A stretch of 64,000 nt of DNA from Methylobacterium sp. WSM2598 (GTDB lineage: Bacteria; Pseudomonadota; Alphaproteobacteria; Rhizobiales; Beijerinckiaceae): NCBI RefSeq assembly GCF_000379105.1, contig NZ_KB900609.1, positions 3,711,355 through 3,775,354 on the forward strand, given 5' to 3'. Below are positions 38,864 through 48,434 of the stretch, one piece after another. A program made the position numbers and the translations under genes. Every line of letters starts with the position of its first letter. Positions within the stretch are counted from its first letter, which is position 1. The notes under the pieces were generated by a model. The model was not told the origin of the DNA and did not search any database. It saw only the letters and a program-made list of their open reading frames with translations.

Positions 38864-40258
38864 TCAGCCGGCAGCGAGCGCGCCGGCGCTCGCCCCGGCG
38901 ACGCGGCCGAGCGCCACCGCCGCCAGGAGCCCGTTGCCCGACAGGTAGCCGCCCGGCCCGGTCCCCGACACGCCGCAGGCCGCGCCCCCGGCGGCGAACA
39001 GGTTCGGGATCGCGCCGCCCGCCGCCGTGAGCACCCGGGCCGCGTCGTCCACAACGAGGCCGCCCTGGGTGTGGAACAGGGCGCCGGTGACCCGCACCGC
39101 CCGATAGGGCGCAACGAGCGCCGGCACGCCCGCGAAGGAGCGTCCGAAAGCGTCGCGCCCGCCCGCTTCCTTGAGCGCCTCGACCTCGGCCAGGGTGGCG
39201 GCCAGCGCGTCCTCCGGGAGGTGGAGGCGGGCGGCGAGATCCGCAACGGTGTCGGCCGCCACGATCGCGCCCGCGTCCTGCGCCCGGCGGAAATCCTCGA
39301 ACTGGGCGGCGATGCCGGCGATGCGGGCGTCGAACACCGTCACGGCGGTACCGCCGGGCTGGCGCAGCACCTCGGCGGCCTGCTCGGAATAGCCGCGGCT
39401 CTCGTCCGCGAAGCGGCGGCCCTCGGCATTCACCTGGAAGCCGCCCTCGGTGACCGTCGCCCAGGTGATCAGGATGCCGTGCGGGTGCGCCACCGAGCCA
39501 TGGCCCTGGTGGCCGGAGAGGTGGCGGGTCGCCGCGCCGAGCGCCTCGCCCCAGAGCAGCGCGTCGCCGCGATTGCCCTCGTGGCCGAAATACAGGGCGC
39601 CCGCGAGCTCCGGCACGTGGCGGGCGACCAGGGCCTTGTTGCCGCCGTAGCCGTTGCAGGCGAGCACCAGCGCCGCGCAGGCGAGCGTGTCCCGCGTGCC
39701 GTCGGGGCGCACGAGGCCGAGCCCCCGGATCGTCCCCGGCCCGGCGAACAGGGTGTCGACGGCGGCCCCGCACAGGATCGGGATGTCGGCGGCCTCGACG
39801 GCGGCGCGCAGGCGGTCGACCAATTCCTCGCCGGAGCGGCTCGGCAGGCCGTGCATGCGATGGACGCGGTGGCCCGGGTAGCGGAAGTCGGTGATCACCG
39901 ACAGGTCGAGGCCGTGGCGGTCGGCGAGCCATTCGAGGGCCGGGCCGATGGTCCGGGTCAGGAGGCGGACCAGACCGGGGTCGGGCTCGCTCCCGGCCTT
40001 CGCCATGATGTCGGCGGCGAAGTCCTCCGGGCTGTCGGCGATGCCGGCCGCCCGCTGCCATCGCGTGAAGGGGGCCGGGATCAGGCCGGCCGAGAGCGCG
40101 GTCGAGCCGCGCGGCACGGGATCGCGCTCCAGCACCAGCACCTCGGCGCCGGCCTCGCGGGCGGCGAGCGCCGCCACGAGGCCGGCGGCACCCGCGCCGA
40201 TCACCGCGACCGGCACGGCAGCGGCGAATGCGATGCCCTCGGCGCAGGCGACGGTCAT
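38864..40258 (-). CDS. FAD-dependent oxidoreductase, fumarate reductase/tricarballylate dehydrogenase family
   Basis: A 464-residue flavoprotein. It has an N-terminal FAD motif VAVIGAGAAGLVAALAAREAGAEVLVLER (about 17-45) and STALSAGLIPAPF after it. The C-terminal FAD closure is IPNLFAAGGAACGVSGTGPGGYLSGNGLLAAVALGR. It resembles soluble fumarate reductase, ketosteroid dehydrogenase and tricarballylate dehydrogenase flavoproteins, so it probably introduces or removes a double bond next to a carboxyl or carbonyl. Its ATG overlaps the upstream gene's stop (ATGA). Confidence 0.85.
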   Translation of the reverse strand: MTVACAEGIAFAAAVPVAVIGAGAAGLVAALAAREAGAEVLVLERDPVPRGSTALSAGLIPAPFTRWQRAAGIADSPEDFAADIMAKAGSEPDPGLVRLLTRTIGPALEWLADRHGLDLSVITDFRYPGHRVHRMHGLPSRSGEELVDRLRAAVEAADIPILCGAAVDTLFAGPGTIRGLGLVRPDGTRDTLACAALVLACNGYGGNKALVARHVPELAGALYFGHEGNRGDALLWGEALGAATRHLSGHQGHGSVAHPHGILITWATVTEGGFQVNAEGRRFADESRGYSEQAAEVLRQPGGTAVTVFDARIAGIAAQFEDFRRAQDAGAIVAADTVADLAARLHLPEDALAATLAEVEALKEAGGRDAFGRSFAGVPALVAPYRAVRVTGALFHTQGGLVVDDAARVLTAAGGAIPNLFAAGGAACGVSGTGPGGYLSGNGLLAAVALGRVAGASAGALAAG

Positions 40259-40878
40259 GCGCCGGTCTCCGCCATGATCTCAGCCAGGATCTCGGCGACC
40301 GTCGCCACCCGGCAGACCGGGCGCAGGGCCTCGACGGCGGTCTCGTGGACCTCGGCCGAGAAGGCCGCGCAGCCATCCGACAGCAGCGTCACCGCGAAGT
40401 CGCGCACGTGGGCGTCGCGCACCGTCGAGGCGACGCCGCCGTTGGTGACGATGCCGGACACGATCAGCCGCTCGATGCCGCACTTGCGCAGGACCCATTC
40501 GAGCCGCGTCATGTAGAAGGCCGAGTAGGCGACCTTCTCGACCGTGAGGTCGGCGGGCTGCAGGTCGTCCACCAGGGCGTGTCCCCAGGCGCCGGGCAGG
40601 AAGTCGCCCCGCGTCAGGAACGGGCGCAGTTCGCGCAGGTGGGGGGAGATCAGCGGCTCGCCGCCCCGGCCCGGCACCAGGGTGAAGTGGGTCGAGACGA
40701 CGAAGCCGCCCCGCGCCCGGAGCGCGTCCGCGAGGGGCTTCAGCCGCGCCGGCAGGGCGGCGATCTCGGGCGCCGCCTGCCCGGCCCGGCCGTAGGCGCC
40801 GTCCGGGTGCAGGAAGTCGTTCTGGAGATCGCAGATCAGGAGCGCGGTGCGCGCCAGGGGGATCGTGGCGTCGCTCAT
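40255..40878 (-). CDS. Isochorismatase-fold hydrolase lacking the nucleophilic cysteine
   Basis: A 207-residue isochorismatase-fold protein. Asp17 (LLICDLQNDF) and Lys115 (VEKVAYSAFY) of the usual triad are present. The third position, normally Cys in T-N-x-C-V, is Gly148 (TNGGVASTVRDA). A Gly there occurs in EntB/PhzD-type isochorismatases, which are vinyl-ether hydrolases, not Cys-dependent amidases. So it is unlikely to be a maleamate/nicotinamide-type amidase. It overlaps both neighbours by 4 bases (ATGA). Within the pathway it may hydrolyse an enol ether or be a binding protein. Confidence 0.85.
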   Translation of the reverse strand: MSDATIPLARTALLICDLQNDFLHPDGAYGRAGQAAPEIAALPARLKPLADALRARGGFVVSTHFTLVPGRGGEPLISPHLRELRPFLTRGDFLPGAWGHALVDDLQPADLTVEKVAYSAFYMTRLEWVLRKCGIERLIVSGIVTNGGVASTVRDAHVRDFAVTLLSDGCAAFSAEVHETAVEALRPVCRVATVAEILAEIMAETGA

Positions 40879-42947
40879 GCGGCCTCGCCTGTCCGGGTGA
40901 CCACGACGTTGCCCAGCCGGTCGATCCGCGCGGTCAGGTCGGGATCGATGACCGTGGTGGCGTCCGGCTGCTCCAGGATCGCCGGGCCGGGGATCTCCGC
41001 CCCGACCGGCAGGTCGAGCCGCGCGAACACGGCCGCCTCGTGCCACGCGCCGTCGAACCACACCGGCCGGCTGCCGCGGCGGGCGGCCTCGAACGAGGCG
41101 TCCGGGCCGGGCGCCAGGGCCGCGAGATCGAAATGCGGCCGCCGGCCGATGGCGGCGGTGCGCAGGTTGACGATCCGGGCCGGCACCCCGGGCAGGAGCC
41201 GGCTGAACGAGGTCCGGTAGGCGTCCTCGAACGCCGCGTGGATCAGCGCCGCGCTCACCCCCGTGGTGCCCTCCGTCACCCGGACGGGCAGCGGCACCAC
41301 CACCGTGTGGGTCTGGCCGGCATAGTGCATGTCGAGCGCGAACACCGTGTCGATGCGCGACACGGTCAGGCCGGCCGCCTCGACCACCGCGCGGGCGGCA
41401 CCGGCCTCCGCCACCATGCGGGCGTCGAGGGAGGCGGCATCGAGGCCGTCGAGGGCGAGGTTCAGGGTCCGGACCTGATCGTGGCGGATGTCGGCGATGA
41501 CGCAGCCGAGCGCCGAGGTGACGCCGGGAAAACGCGGCACCAGGGCTCCCTTCAGACCGACGTCCTTGATCAGCGCCCCCACGTGCAGGGCGCCGCCGCC
41601 GCCGAACGGGACCGCCGCGAAGGTCTGCGGGTCGTAGCCGCGCTCGATCGAGACGAGGCGGATCGCCCCCGCCATCTTGGCGTCCGCCACCCGCACGATC
41701 GCCTCGGCCGCCGCCATCACGTCGAGGCCGAGGGGTTCGGCGACGTGCGCCGCGATGGCGGCGCGGGCGGCCCCCACGTCGAGGCGGGCGAGCGCCCCGC
41801 CGATCGGCCGCTCGGCGTTGATGCGCCCGAGCACCACGTTGGCGTCGGTGAGGGTGGGCCGCGCGTTGCCCTGGCCGTAGCAGACCGGACCCGGCCGCGA
41901 GCCGGCGCTCTCGGGCCCGACCTGCAGGAGCCCGCCCGCATCGACCCGGGCGATCGAGCCCCCGCCGGCCCCGATCGTGCTGATCTCGATCATCGGCGTG
42001 CGGATCACGAAGCCGAAATCGATCACCGTCTGGGCCGCGAGGGCGGTCTCGCCCCCGACCACCAGGGAGACGTCGAACGAGGTGCCTCCGAGGTCGCCGG
42101 TGATCACGTTCGGGAAGCCCGCGGCCTGCGCGATCGCCGCCGCCGCGATGACCCCCGCGGCCGGCCCGGAGAGGGCCGTGCGCACCGGGAGCCGGCGCGC
42201 GGTGGCGGTGGACATCACGCCGCCGTTCGACTGGACGATGTGGAAGCGGCCGGCGAAGTCCTCGGCGGCGAGCGCCGCGCCGAGCTTGCCCAGATAGGTC
42301 CCGACCACCGGCTGAAGGTAGGCGTTGAGCACCGTGGTCGAGGTGCGCTCGAATTCCCGGATCTCCGGCAGGATGTCCGACGAGCAGGCGACGTGCCCGT
42401 TCGGCCAGACGGCGGCCGCGGCGGCGAGCGCCGCGCGCTCGTTCTCCGGGTTGGCGTAGGCGTTGACGAAGCAGATCGCCAGCGCCTCGGCGCCGAGGTC
42501 CAGGAGCCGGCGGGCGGCCGCCGCGACCTCCTTCGGGTCCACCGGCCTGCGCACGCGTCCGTCCGCGAGGGTGCGCTCATCGACCTCGAGGCGCAGGTCG
42601 CGCTCGACCACCGGCACGAAGTCGCCCCACAGGCCCCAGGTGTGGCGCCGGTCGCGCCGGCGCATCTCCAGCACGTCGCGGAAGCCCGCCGTGGTGATGA
42701 GGCCGATGCGGGCGCCCTTCCGCTCCAGGAGCGCGTTGGTGCCCACCGTGGTGCCGTGCACGATCGAGGCGAGGCCCGCCACCGGCCCGAAGCCCTTGAG
42801 GCCGGCGAGGAAGCCGACCGCCTCGTCGCCGCGGTGCGAGGGCACCTTGCCGGTGCGGAAGCGGCCGTTCGCCTCGTCGTAGTGGAACAGGTCGGTGAAG
42901 GTGCCGCCGACGTCGACGCCGACGATGGCGCGGGCGGGATCGCTCAT
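40875..42947 (-). CDS. hyuA: Hydantoinase/5-oxoprolinase subunit A (HyuA)
   Basis: A 690-residue ATP-binding subunit of the hydantoinase/oxoprolinase superfamily. It has the actin-like phosphate motif VGVDVGGTFTDLF (about 9-21), HGTTVGTNALLERKGARIGLITT, and GDLGGTSFDVSLV, with GAGGGSIA further on. With HyuB it opens cyclic imides, lactams or hydantoins, or carboxylates ketones in acetone carboxylase-like systems, in an ATP-driven step. Start 42947 and the hyuB stop overlap (ATGA), so both are made together. Confidence 0.93.
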   Translation of the reverse strand: MSDPARAIVGVDVGGTFTDLFHYDEANGRFRTGKVPSHRGDEAVGFLAGLKGFGPVAGLASIVHGTTVGTNALLERKGARIGLITTAGFRDVLEMRRRDRRHTWGLWGDFVPVVERDLRLEVDERTLADGRVRRPVDPKEVAAAARRLLDLGAEALAICFVNAYANPENERAALAAAAAVWPNGHVACSSDILPEIREFERTSTTVLNAYLQPVVGTYLGKLGAALAAEDFAGRFHIVQSNGGVMSTATARRLPVRTALSGPAAGVIAAAAIAQAAGFPNVITGDLGGTSFDVSLVVGGETALAAQTVIDFGFVIRTPMIEISTIGAGGGSIARVDAGGLLQVGPESAGSRPGPVCYGQGNARPTLTDANVVLGRINAERPIGGALARLDVGAARAAIAAHVAEPLGLDVMAAAEAIVRVADAKMAGAIRLVSIERGYDPQTFAAVPFGGGGALHVGALIKDVGLKGALVPRFPGVTSALGCVIADIRHDQVRTLNLALDGLDAASLDARMVAEAGAARAVVEAAGLTVSRIDTVFALDMHYAGQTHTVVVPLPVRVTEGTTGVSAALIHAAFEDAYRTSFSRLLPGVPARIVNLRTAAIGRRPHFDLAALAPGPDASFEAARRGSRPVWFDGAWHEAAVFARLDLPVGAEIPGPAILEQPDATTVIDPDLTARIDRLGNVVVTRTGEAA

Positions 42948-44629
42948 CGGGCCTCTCCGGGTTCGACGCCGTAGTCGCGGGCGGCGGCTCCCGGCGTGAC
43001 GTAGCCGAGGCGCAGGTCGCGGCGCAGGGCCTCGCGGGCGCGCTCCGCGGGCGGGCCCCAGCCGCCGCCGCCGGGCGTTTCGAGGCGCACGCGCTCGCCG
43101 GCCCGGATGCGCACGTCGGTGACCTTCGAGATCATCGGCGGGCTCGCCCAGCCCCCCGGCGTCTGCCAGGCGAAGCGGTTGAGGGCGGCCGGGCGCCCGC
43201 CCGCCACGCCGAAGGGCGGGACGGTGCCGCGTTCGCCGATCAGGAACACGTCGGCGTCGGTCAGGGCCTCGATCTCGTAGACCGCGCCGAGGCCGCCGCG
43301 ATGGGTCCCTGCCCCGGCGCTGTCCGGGCGCAGGGCCCATTGGGTGAACAGGACCGGGTAGGCCGCCTCGAGGATCTCCACCGGCGGGATCGTCGCGGTG
43401 GAGATCGGGTTGTTGGCGTGGCTGAGCCCGTCCGTCTCCGGGTTGCCGCCCAGCCCGCCCCCGAAGAACGAGAACATCACCCAACGGCTGCCGTCCGGGC
43501 GGTGCCCGGCGAGCGAGAGGGCGTTGATCGTGCCGAAGGGCGCCGCGGTGGCCCGGGCCGGATCGGCCTGCGCGAGGGCGCCGAACACCACCCCGATCAG
43601 CCGCAGGATGGTCTCGGTGTAGCCCGCCATCGGCCTCGGGGCGCCCGCACCCAGCAGCGTGGTGTCCGGGATCACGAAGGTGATCGGCCGCAGGCAGCCG
43701 GCATTGGCCGGCACGTCGGTGAAGACGTGCTTGAGCGCCACGTAGCAGGCCGCGACGGCGGTCGCGTAGGAGATGTTGATCGGCCCCTGCGCGGGAGGCG
43801 AGGAGCGCGAGAAGTCGAGCCTCATCCGGTCGCCCTCCACCGTGAGGTCCAGGGCGATGGTCAGGGGCGCGTCCACGATGCCGTCGTTGTCGAGGACGTC
43901 CGCGAAGGCGAAGGTGCCGTCCGGCAGCGCCCGGATCGCGGCGCGCATCAGCGCCTCGGCCCGGTCCGAGAAGGCCGCGAAGGCCGTCGCCACCGTGGCG
44001 TCGCCGTACGCGTCGAGGAGCGCGGCGAAGCGGCGCTCGCCGAGGTCGAGGGCGTTGAGCTGACCGTTGAGGTCGCCCCAGTTCGAGACCGGGACCCGCG
44101 AATTGGCGGCGAGGAGGCCGACGAGGTCCTGGTTGAGGCGCCCGGCCGCGATCAGCTTGACGGGCGGGACGCGCACGCCTTCCTGGAAGCTCTCGGTGGC
44201 CTTCGGGTTGTAGCCGCCCGGGACGTTGCCGCCGATGTCGAGCCAATGGCCGACCGAGGCGAGCCAGCAGAACAGCCGGCCCTCGCGGAAGACCGGCCTC
44301 ACCAGCCGGAAATCGTTGAGGTGGGTGCCGCCCGCGTAGGGGTCGTTGAACAGGAACGTGTCGCCCGGCTCCAGGCCGCCCTCGCGGGCCACCTTGGCGA
44401 TCACCGCGCGCACCGCGAAGGCCATGGCGCCGACGAAGATCGGCAGGCCCCGGGTGCCCTGGACCAGGGTGTCCCCGGTCTCGGCGTGGTAGAGGCCGTG
44501 GCAGGCGTCGCGGGCCTCGGCGATGATCGGGTTGAAGGCCGAGCGGTAGAGCGTCGCGTCCATCTCGTCGGCGATCTGCTCCAGGCGGCCCTTCAGGACC
44601 GCCAGGGTGACGGGATCGATCGCGGTCAT
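42944..44629 (-). CDS. hyuB: Hydantoinase/5-oxoprolinase subunit B (HyuB)
   Basis: A 561-residue partner of HyuA. It has the family opening DPVTLAVLKGRLEQIADEMDATLYRSAFNPII, FLFNDPYAGGTHLNDF, and the metal-site region SPPAQGPINISYATAVAACYVALKHV; RLETPGGGGWGPP is near the C-terminus. It overlaps both hyuA and the lyase gene by 4 bases. Substrate not deducible from sequence; the operon's dicarboxylate enzymes make a cyclic imide of a branched C4-C6 diacid a sensible candidate. Confidence 0.93.
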   Translation of the reverse strand: MTAIDPVTLAVLKGRLEQIADEMDATLYRSAFNPIIAEARDACHGLYHAETGDTLVQGTRGLPIFVGAMAFAVRAVIAKVAREGGLEPGDTFLFNDPYAGGTHLNDFRLVRPVFREGRLFCWLASVGHWLDIGGNVPGGYNPKATESFQEGVRVPPVKLIAAGRLNQDLVGLLAANSRVPVSNWGDLNGQLNALDLGERRFAALLDAYGDATVATAFAAFSDRAEALMRAAIRALPDGTFAFADVLDNDGIVDAPLTIALDLTVEGDRMRLDFSRSSPPAQGPINISYATAVAACYVALKHVFTDVPANAGCLRPITFVIPDTTLLGAGAPRPMAGYTETILRLIGVVFGALAQADPARATAAPFGTINALSLAGHRPDGSRWVMFSFFGGGLGGNPETDGLSHANNPISTATIPPVEILEAAYPVLFTQWALRPDSAGAGTHRGGLGAVYEIEALTDADVFLIGERGTVPPFGVAGGRPAALNRFAWQTPGGWASPPMISKVTDVRIRAGERVRLETPGGGGWGPPAERAREALRRDLRLGYVTPGAAARDYGVEPGEAR

Positions 44630-45525
44630 CGGCCGGCCTCCCGGCCGGGGACGGTCTGCGGTCCCGCGGGCCCCTCGTAGGAGCGGCCGCGGGCGATCAT
44701 CTCTGGCGTGCCGATCAGGGCGTTGAGCTGCGCGAAGTCGAACATCCGGTCGGCGAAGGGCGCGTTGGTGCCGCTGCGCGCCAGGGAGCCGTAATAGGCC
44801 TGCGCGGTGCGGGCGAGCGCCCGCACGATGCCGCCGGGAAAGATCACCAGCCGGAAGCCGAGGCGCCCGAGATCGGCCGCGGAGGACAGCGGCGTGTCGC
44901 CGCCCTCGACCATGTTGGCGACGAGGGGGCGCACCGGCCCGAGCGCCGCCGTGACCGCGGCGAGCTGCTCGGCCGAGCGCGGCGCCTCGACGAACAGCAC
45001 GTCGGCGCCGGCCTCCGCGTAGGCCCGGGCCCGCTCGACGGCGCGCTCGAACCCCTCCACCGCCACCGCGTCGGTGCGCGCGACGACCAGGGTCTCGGCG
45101 CTGCGCCGGGAATCGAGCGCCGCCCGGATCTTGCCGACCATCTCGGCCGCGCCGATCAGGCTCTTGTCCTGGAGATGGCCGCAGCGCTTGGGATAGCTCT
45201 GGTCCTCGAGCTGGATCGCGCTCGCCCCCGCCCGCTCGAACAGCCGCACCGTGCGCTCGACGTTGAGGGCGTTGCCGTAGCCGTTGTCGGCATCGACCAC
45301 GAGGGGCGTCGCCACCCGGTCGCGCACCAGCGCGATGGTCTCGGCGACCTCGCTCATCGACACGAGGCCGATGTCGGGCCGGCCGAGCCGGGTATAGGCG
45401 ATGGCCGCGCCCGAGAGGTAGAGCGCCTCGAAGCCCGCGTCGGTCGCGAGCGAGGCGGTGAGGGCGTCGTAGACGCCGGGAGCGACGAGGACGCGGTCCT
45501 CGGCGAGGCGGGACTTCAGGGACAT
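44626..45525 (-). CDS. Isocitrate lyase/PEP mutase family C-C lyase (2,3-dimethylmalate or methylisocitrate lyase-like)
   Basis: A 299-residue TIM barrel. It has the Mg-binding VVDADNGYGNALNVERTV (77-94), EDQSYPKRCGH with the lyase-specific catalytic Cys115, and LVVARTDAVAVEGFERAVERA. The K-R-C-G-H loop marks a 2-alkylmalate lyase rather than a PEP mutase. It would split an alkylmalate into pyruvate or a 2-oxo acid plus a carboxylate. Together with the LeuCD-like hydratase this copies the last two steps of dimethylmaleate use (dimethylmaleate hydratase, then dimethylmalate lyase). Sixty-three bases separate it from the MmgE/PrpD gene. Confidence 0.88.
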   Translation of the reverse strand: MSLKSRLAEDRVLVAPGVYDALTASLATDAGFEALYLSGAAIAYTRLGRPDIGLVSMSEVAETIALVRDRVATPLVVDADNGYGNALNVERTVRLFERAGASAIQLEDQSYPKRCGHLQDKSLIGAAEMVGKIRAALDSRRSAETLVVARTDAVAVEGFERAVERARAYAEAGADVLFVEAPRSAEQLAAVTAALGPVRPLVANMVEGGDTPLSSAADLGRLGFRLVIFPGGIVRALARTAQAYYGSLARSGTNAPFADRMFDFAQLNALIGTPEMIARGRSYEGPAGPQTVPGREAGR

Positions 45526-45588
45526 GACGCGGGACTTCCTGATTGTCGTCCTTGACGGATGGTCTCGGCGCGCGGCGGGGAAAGCCGC

Positions 45589-46992
45589 CTACGCGATCAG
45601 GGCGAGGAGCGGCCCGAGGTCGGCGGCGCGGTCGATCTCCGCCACCGCCGCGGCGATGCGGTCCGCCCGGGCGCTCCCCCAGACGGGGCCGGCGAGGGCG
45701 CGGAACTTCGCGCGGACCTCCTCGGGGGCGTAGGGATCCTCGGTGTCGCCGCGGTTGGTCTCGACCTCCGCCGAGAGGCGGCGCCCATCCGCCAGGCTCA
45801 GCGTGACCCGGGCCGGGCGGAAGGCCGGCAGCCGCGCGGTCATGGCCGGATCCTCCCGCACGCTCACCCGGCGGGCGAGCGCCAGGATGCGCGGATCGGC
45901 CCGGGCCTCCGGCCGGAAGGCCGCGACATCGGCCTCTCCGCGCATCAGGGCGGCGGCGAGCGTGTAGGGCAGCGAGAACTTGGCGGCGAGCATCGTCGCG
46001 GGGGCCGGGTGGTCGAGCTGCGCCGCCCAGACATAGGTGGCGACCTCGACGGCGCGCACCGTTCCGGGATCGATCGGCCCGGCCTCGGCGCGGATCCGCG
46101 CCAGGGCGTCGAGGGCAGCGTGGGTGTAGCGGCAGGCCGCGTGGCGCTTGAAGTAGTTGCGGGCGATCTCCCAGCGCGTGCCGAGATCCTCAATCATCGC
46201 CGCGGCGCTGAAGCCCTCGGCGATGACGCTCCCGTAGACGGTGGCGATGCCGTCGCGCTCGGGCAGGAATCCGCTCTCGGCGAGGTCCCAGGCGGTGAGC
46301 CCGAGCTGGTTCGAGAAGCCCGCATAGGCGTTGCGGATGGTCGCCCCCTCCAGCATCGTGCGCCGGCTGGTGGCGAGCCCGAGGGTCGCCGCGATGCCGG
46401 CCGCCCGGCCGATCCCGGCCGCGTCGGCGCCGTTGAGGCGCGCCACCGCGAGGGCGGCGCCGACCGTGCCCCAGGTGCCGTGCGGGTGCATCGCCACGGC
46501 GAGGCGCGAGGCGATGCCGATGCGCGCACCGATCTCGTAGCCGAGGGCGATGGCGGCGAGCAGCGCCGGGCCGCCGGTCCCGCGGTCCTGCGCGGCGGCG
46601 AGGGCGGCCGGCACCACGTGGATCGCCGGATGGCCGCGGGCATATTGGTTGCCCTCGTCGAGTTCGAGGGCGGTGCCGGCGCAGCCGTTGACGAGGGCGG
46701 CGTCGCGGGGATCGAGGCGAAGCCCGCTGCCGGGCGCCGGCGCCGGGCCGGGGCGGCGGGCCGCGAGGCGCTCGGCCAGCGCCCGGCACTCGGGCTCCTG
46801 CAGGCCGGCCGCGATCACCCCGAGACTGTCGAGGAGGACGAGCTTGGTGCGCTCCACTACGGCGGCGGGCAAGTCGGCGGGGGTGAGATCCGCCGCGAAG
46901 CCGGTCCAGCGCGCGAGCCAGGCCGGCGCGGGCGCCGCGCCGGGGCCGAGCAATTCCGAGGCCGGTATGATGCCGGGGGTGACGATGCCCAT
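45589..46992 (-). CDS. MmgE/PrpD family protein
   Basis: A 467-residue all-helical/alpha-beta protein of the 2-methylcitrate dehydratase, cis-aconitate decarboxylase and iminodisuccinate epimerase superfamily. It has VVERTKLVLLDSLGVIAAG, GTALELDEGNQYARGHPAIHVVPAALA, and YFKRHAACRYTHAALDAL. It may dehydrate, isomerise or decarboxylate a tricarboxylate-like intermediate. It begins one base after the end of livF and is the first enzyme gene after the transporter, so the operon is built importer first, catabolism second. Confidence 0.9.
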   Translation of the reverse strand: MGIVTPGIIPASELLGPGAAPAPAWLARWTGFAADLTPADLPAAVVERTKLVLLDSLGVIAAGLQEPECRALAERLAARRPGPAPAPGSGLRLDPRDAALVNGCAGTALELDEGNQYARGHPAIHVVPAALAAAQDRGTGGPALLAAIALGYEIGARIGIASRLAVAMHPHGTWGTVGAALAVARLNGADAAGIGRAAGIAATLGLATSRRTMLEGATIRNAYAGFSNQLGLTAWDLAESGFLPERDGIATVYGSVIAEGFSAAAMIEDLGTRWEIARNYFKRHAACRYTHAALDALARIRAEAGPIDPGTVRAVEVATYVWAAQLDHPAPATMLAAKFSLPYTLAAALMRGEADVAAFRPEARADPRILALARRVSVREDPAMTARLPAFRPARVTLSLADGRRLSAEVETNRGDTEDPYAPEEVRAKFRALAGPVWGSARADRIAAAVAEIDRAADLGPLLALIA

Positions 46993-46993
46993 C

Positions 46994-47687
<694 letters not shown>

Positions 47688-47695
<8 letters not shown>

Positions 47696-48431
47696 CGGAG
47701 GCCTGCGCCTCCAGGCGGGCGGCGGCGCCCCGGCCGAGATAGGCCTCGATCACCCGGGGGTCGCGGCAGACCTCGCGCGGCGGGCCGGAGGCGACCATGC
47801 GCCCCTGCGCGAGGACGTGGACCTCCTCGCACAGGGTCATCACGGCCTGCATGATGTGCTCGATCATCAGGATGGTGACCCCCTCGGCGCGGATCGCCCG
47901 CACCACCGGCAGGATGTCTCGGATCTCCGAGGGGTTGAGCCCGGCCAGCACCTCGTCGAGCAGGAGGAGCCGCGGCTCGGTGGCGAGCGCGCGCGCGACC
48001 TCCAGGCGCTTGCGCCCGGCCACCGTCAGGCTGGCGGCCGGCCGGTCGAGCAGGCCGCCGAGCCCGACGCGGGTGCCGACCTCGCGGGCCCGCGCCACCG
48101 CCTCGGCCCGGCGCGGATGGCGCAGGTAGGCGCCGACCGCGATGTTCTCGGCCACGGTGAGGCCGGCGAAGGGCTGGACGATCTGGAAGGTGCGGGCGAT
48201 GCCCCGGCGCGCCCGCAGGTGCGGCGCCTCGCCGGTGACGTCCCGGCCCTCGAACAGCACCCGGCCGGCGCTCGGGGCGAGGAAGCCGGAGATCATCCCG
48301 AACAGGGTGGTCTTGCCGGCCCCGTTCGGGCCGATCAGCCCGGTGATCGAGCCGGCCGGCACCGCGAGCGAGGCGTCGCTCACCGCGACGAGCCCCTGGA
48401 AGCGCTTGGTGAGGGATTGGGCGGCGAGCAT
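47688..48431 (-). CDS. livG: Branched-chain amino acid-type ABC transporter ATP-binding protein LivG
   Basis: A 247-residue LivG-type ATPase. It has Walker A GPNGAGKTTLFGMISGFL and FQIVQPFAGLTVAENIAVGAYLR. The signature is modified (SLTVAGRKRLEVARALA, lacking the usual L-S-x-G). Walker B LLLLDEVLAGLNPSE and the H-loop IEHIM are present. The gene starts 3 bases after livM. It pairs with LivF in the same transporter. Confidence 0.93.
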
Positions 48432-48434
48432 CGT

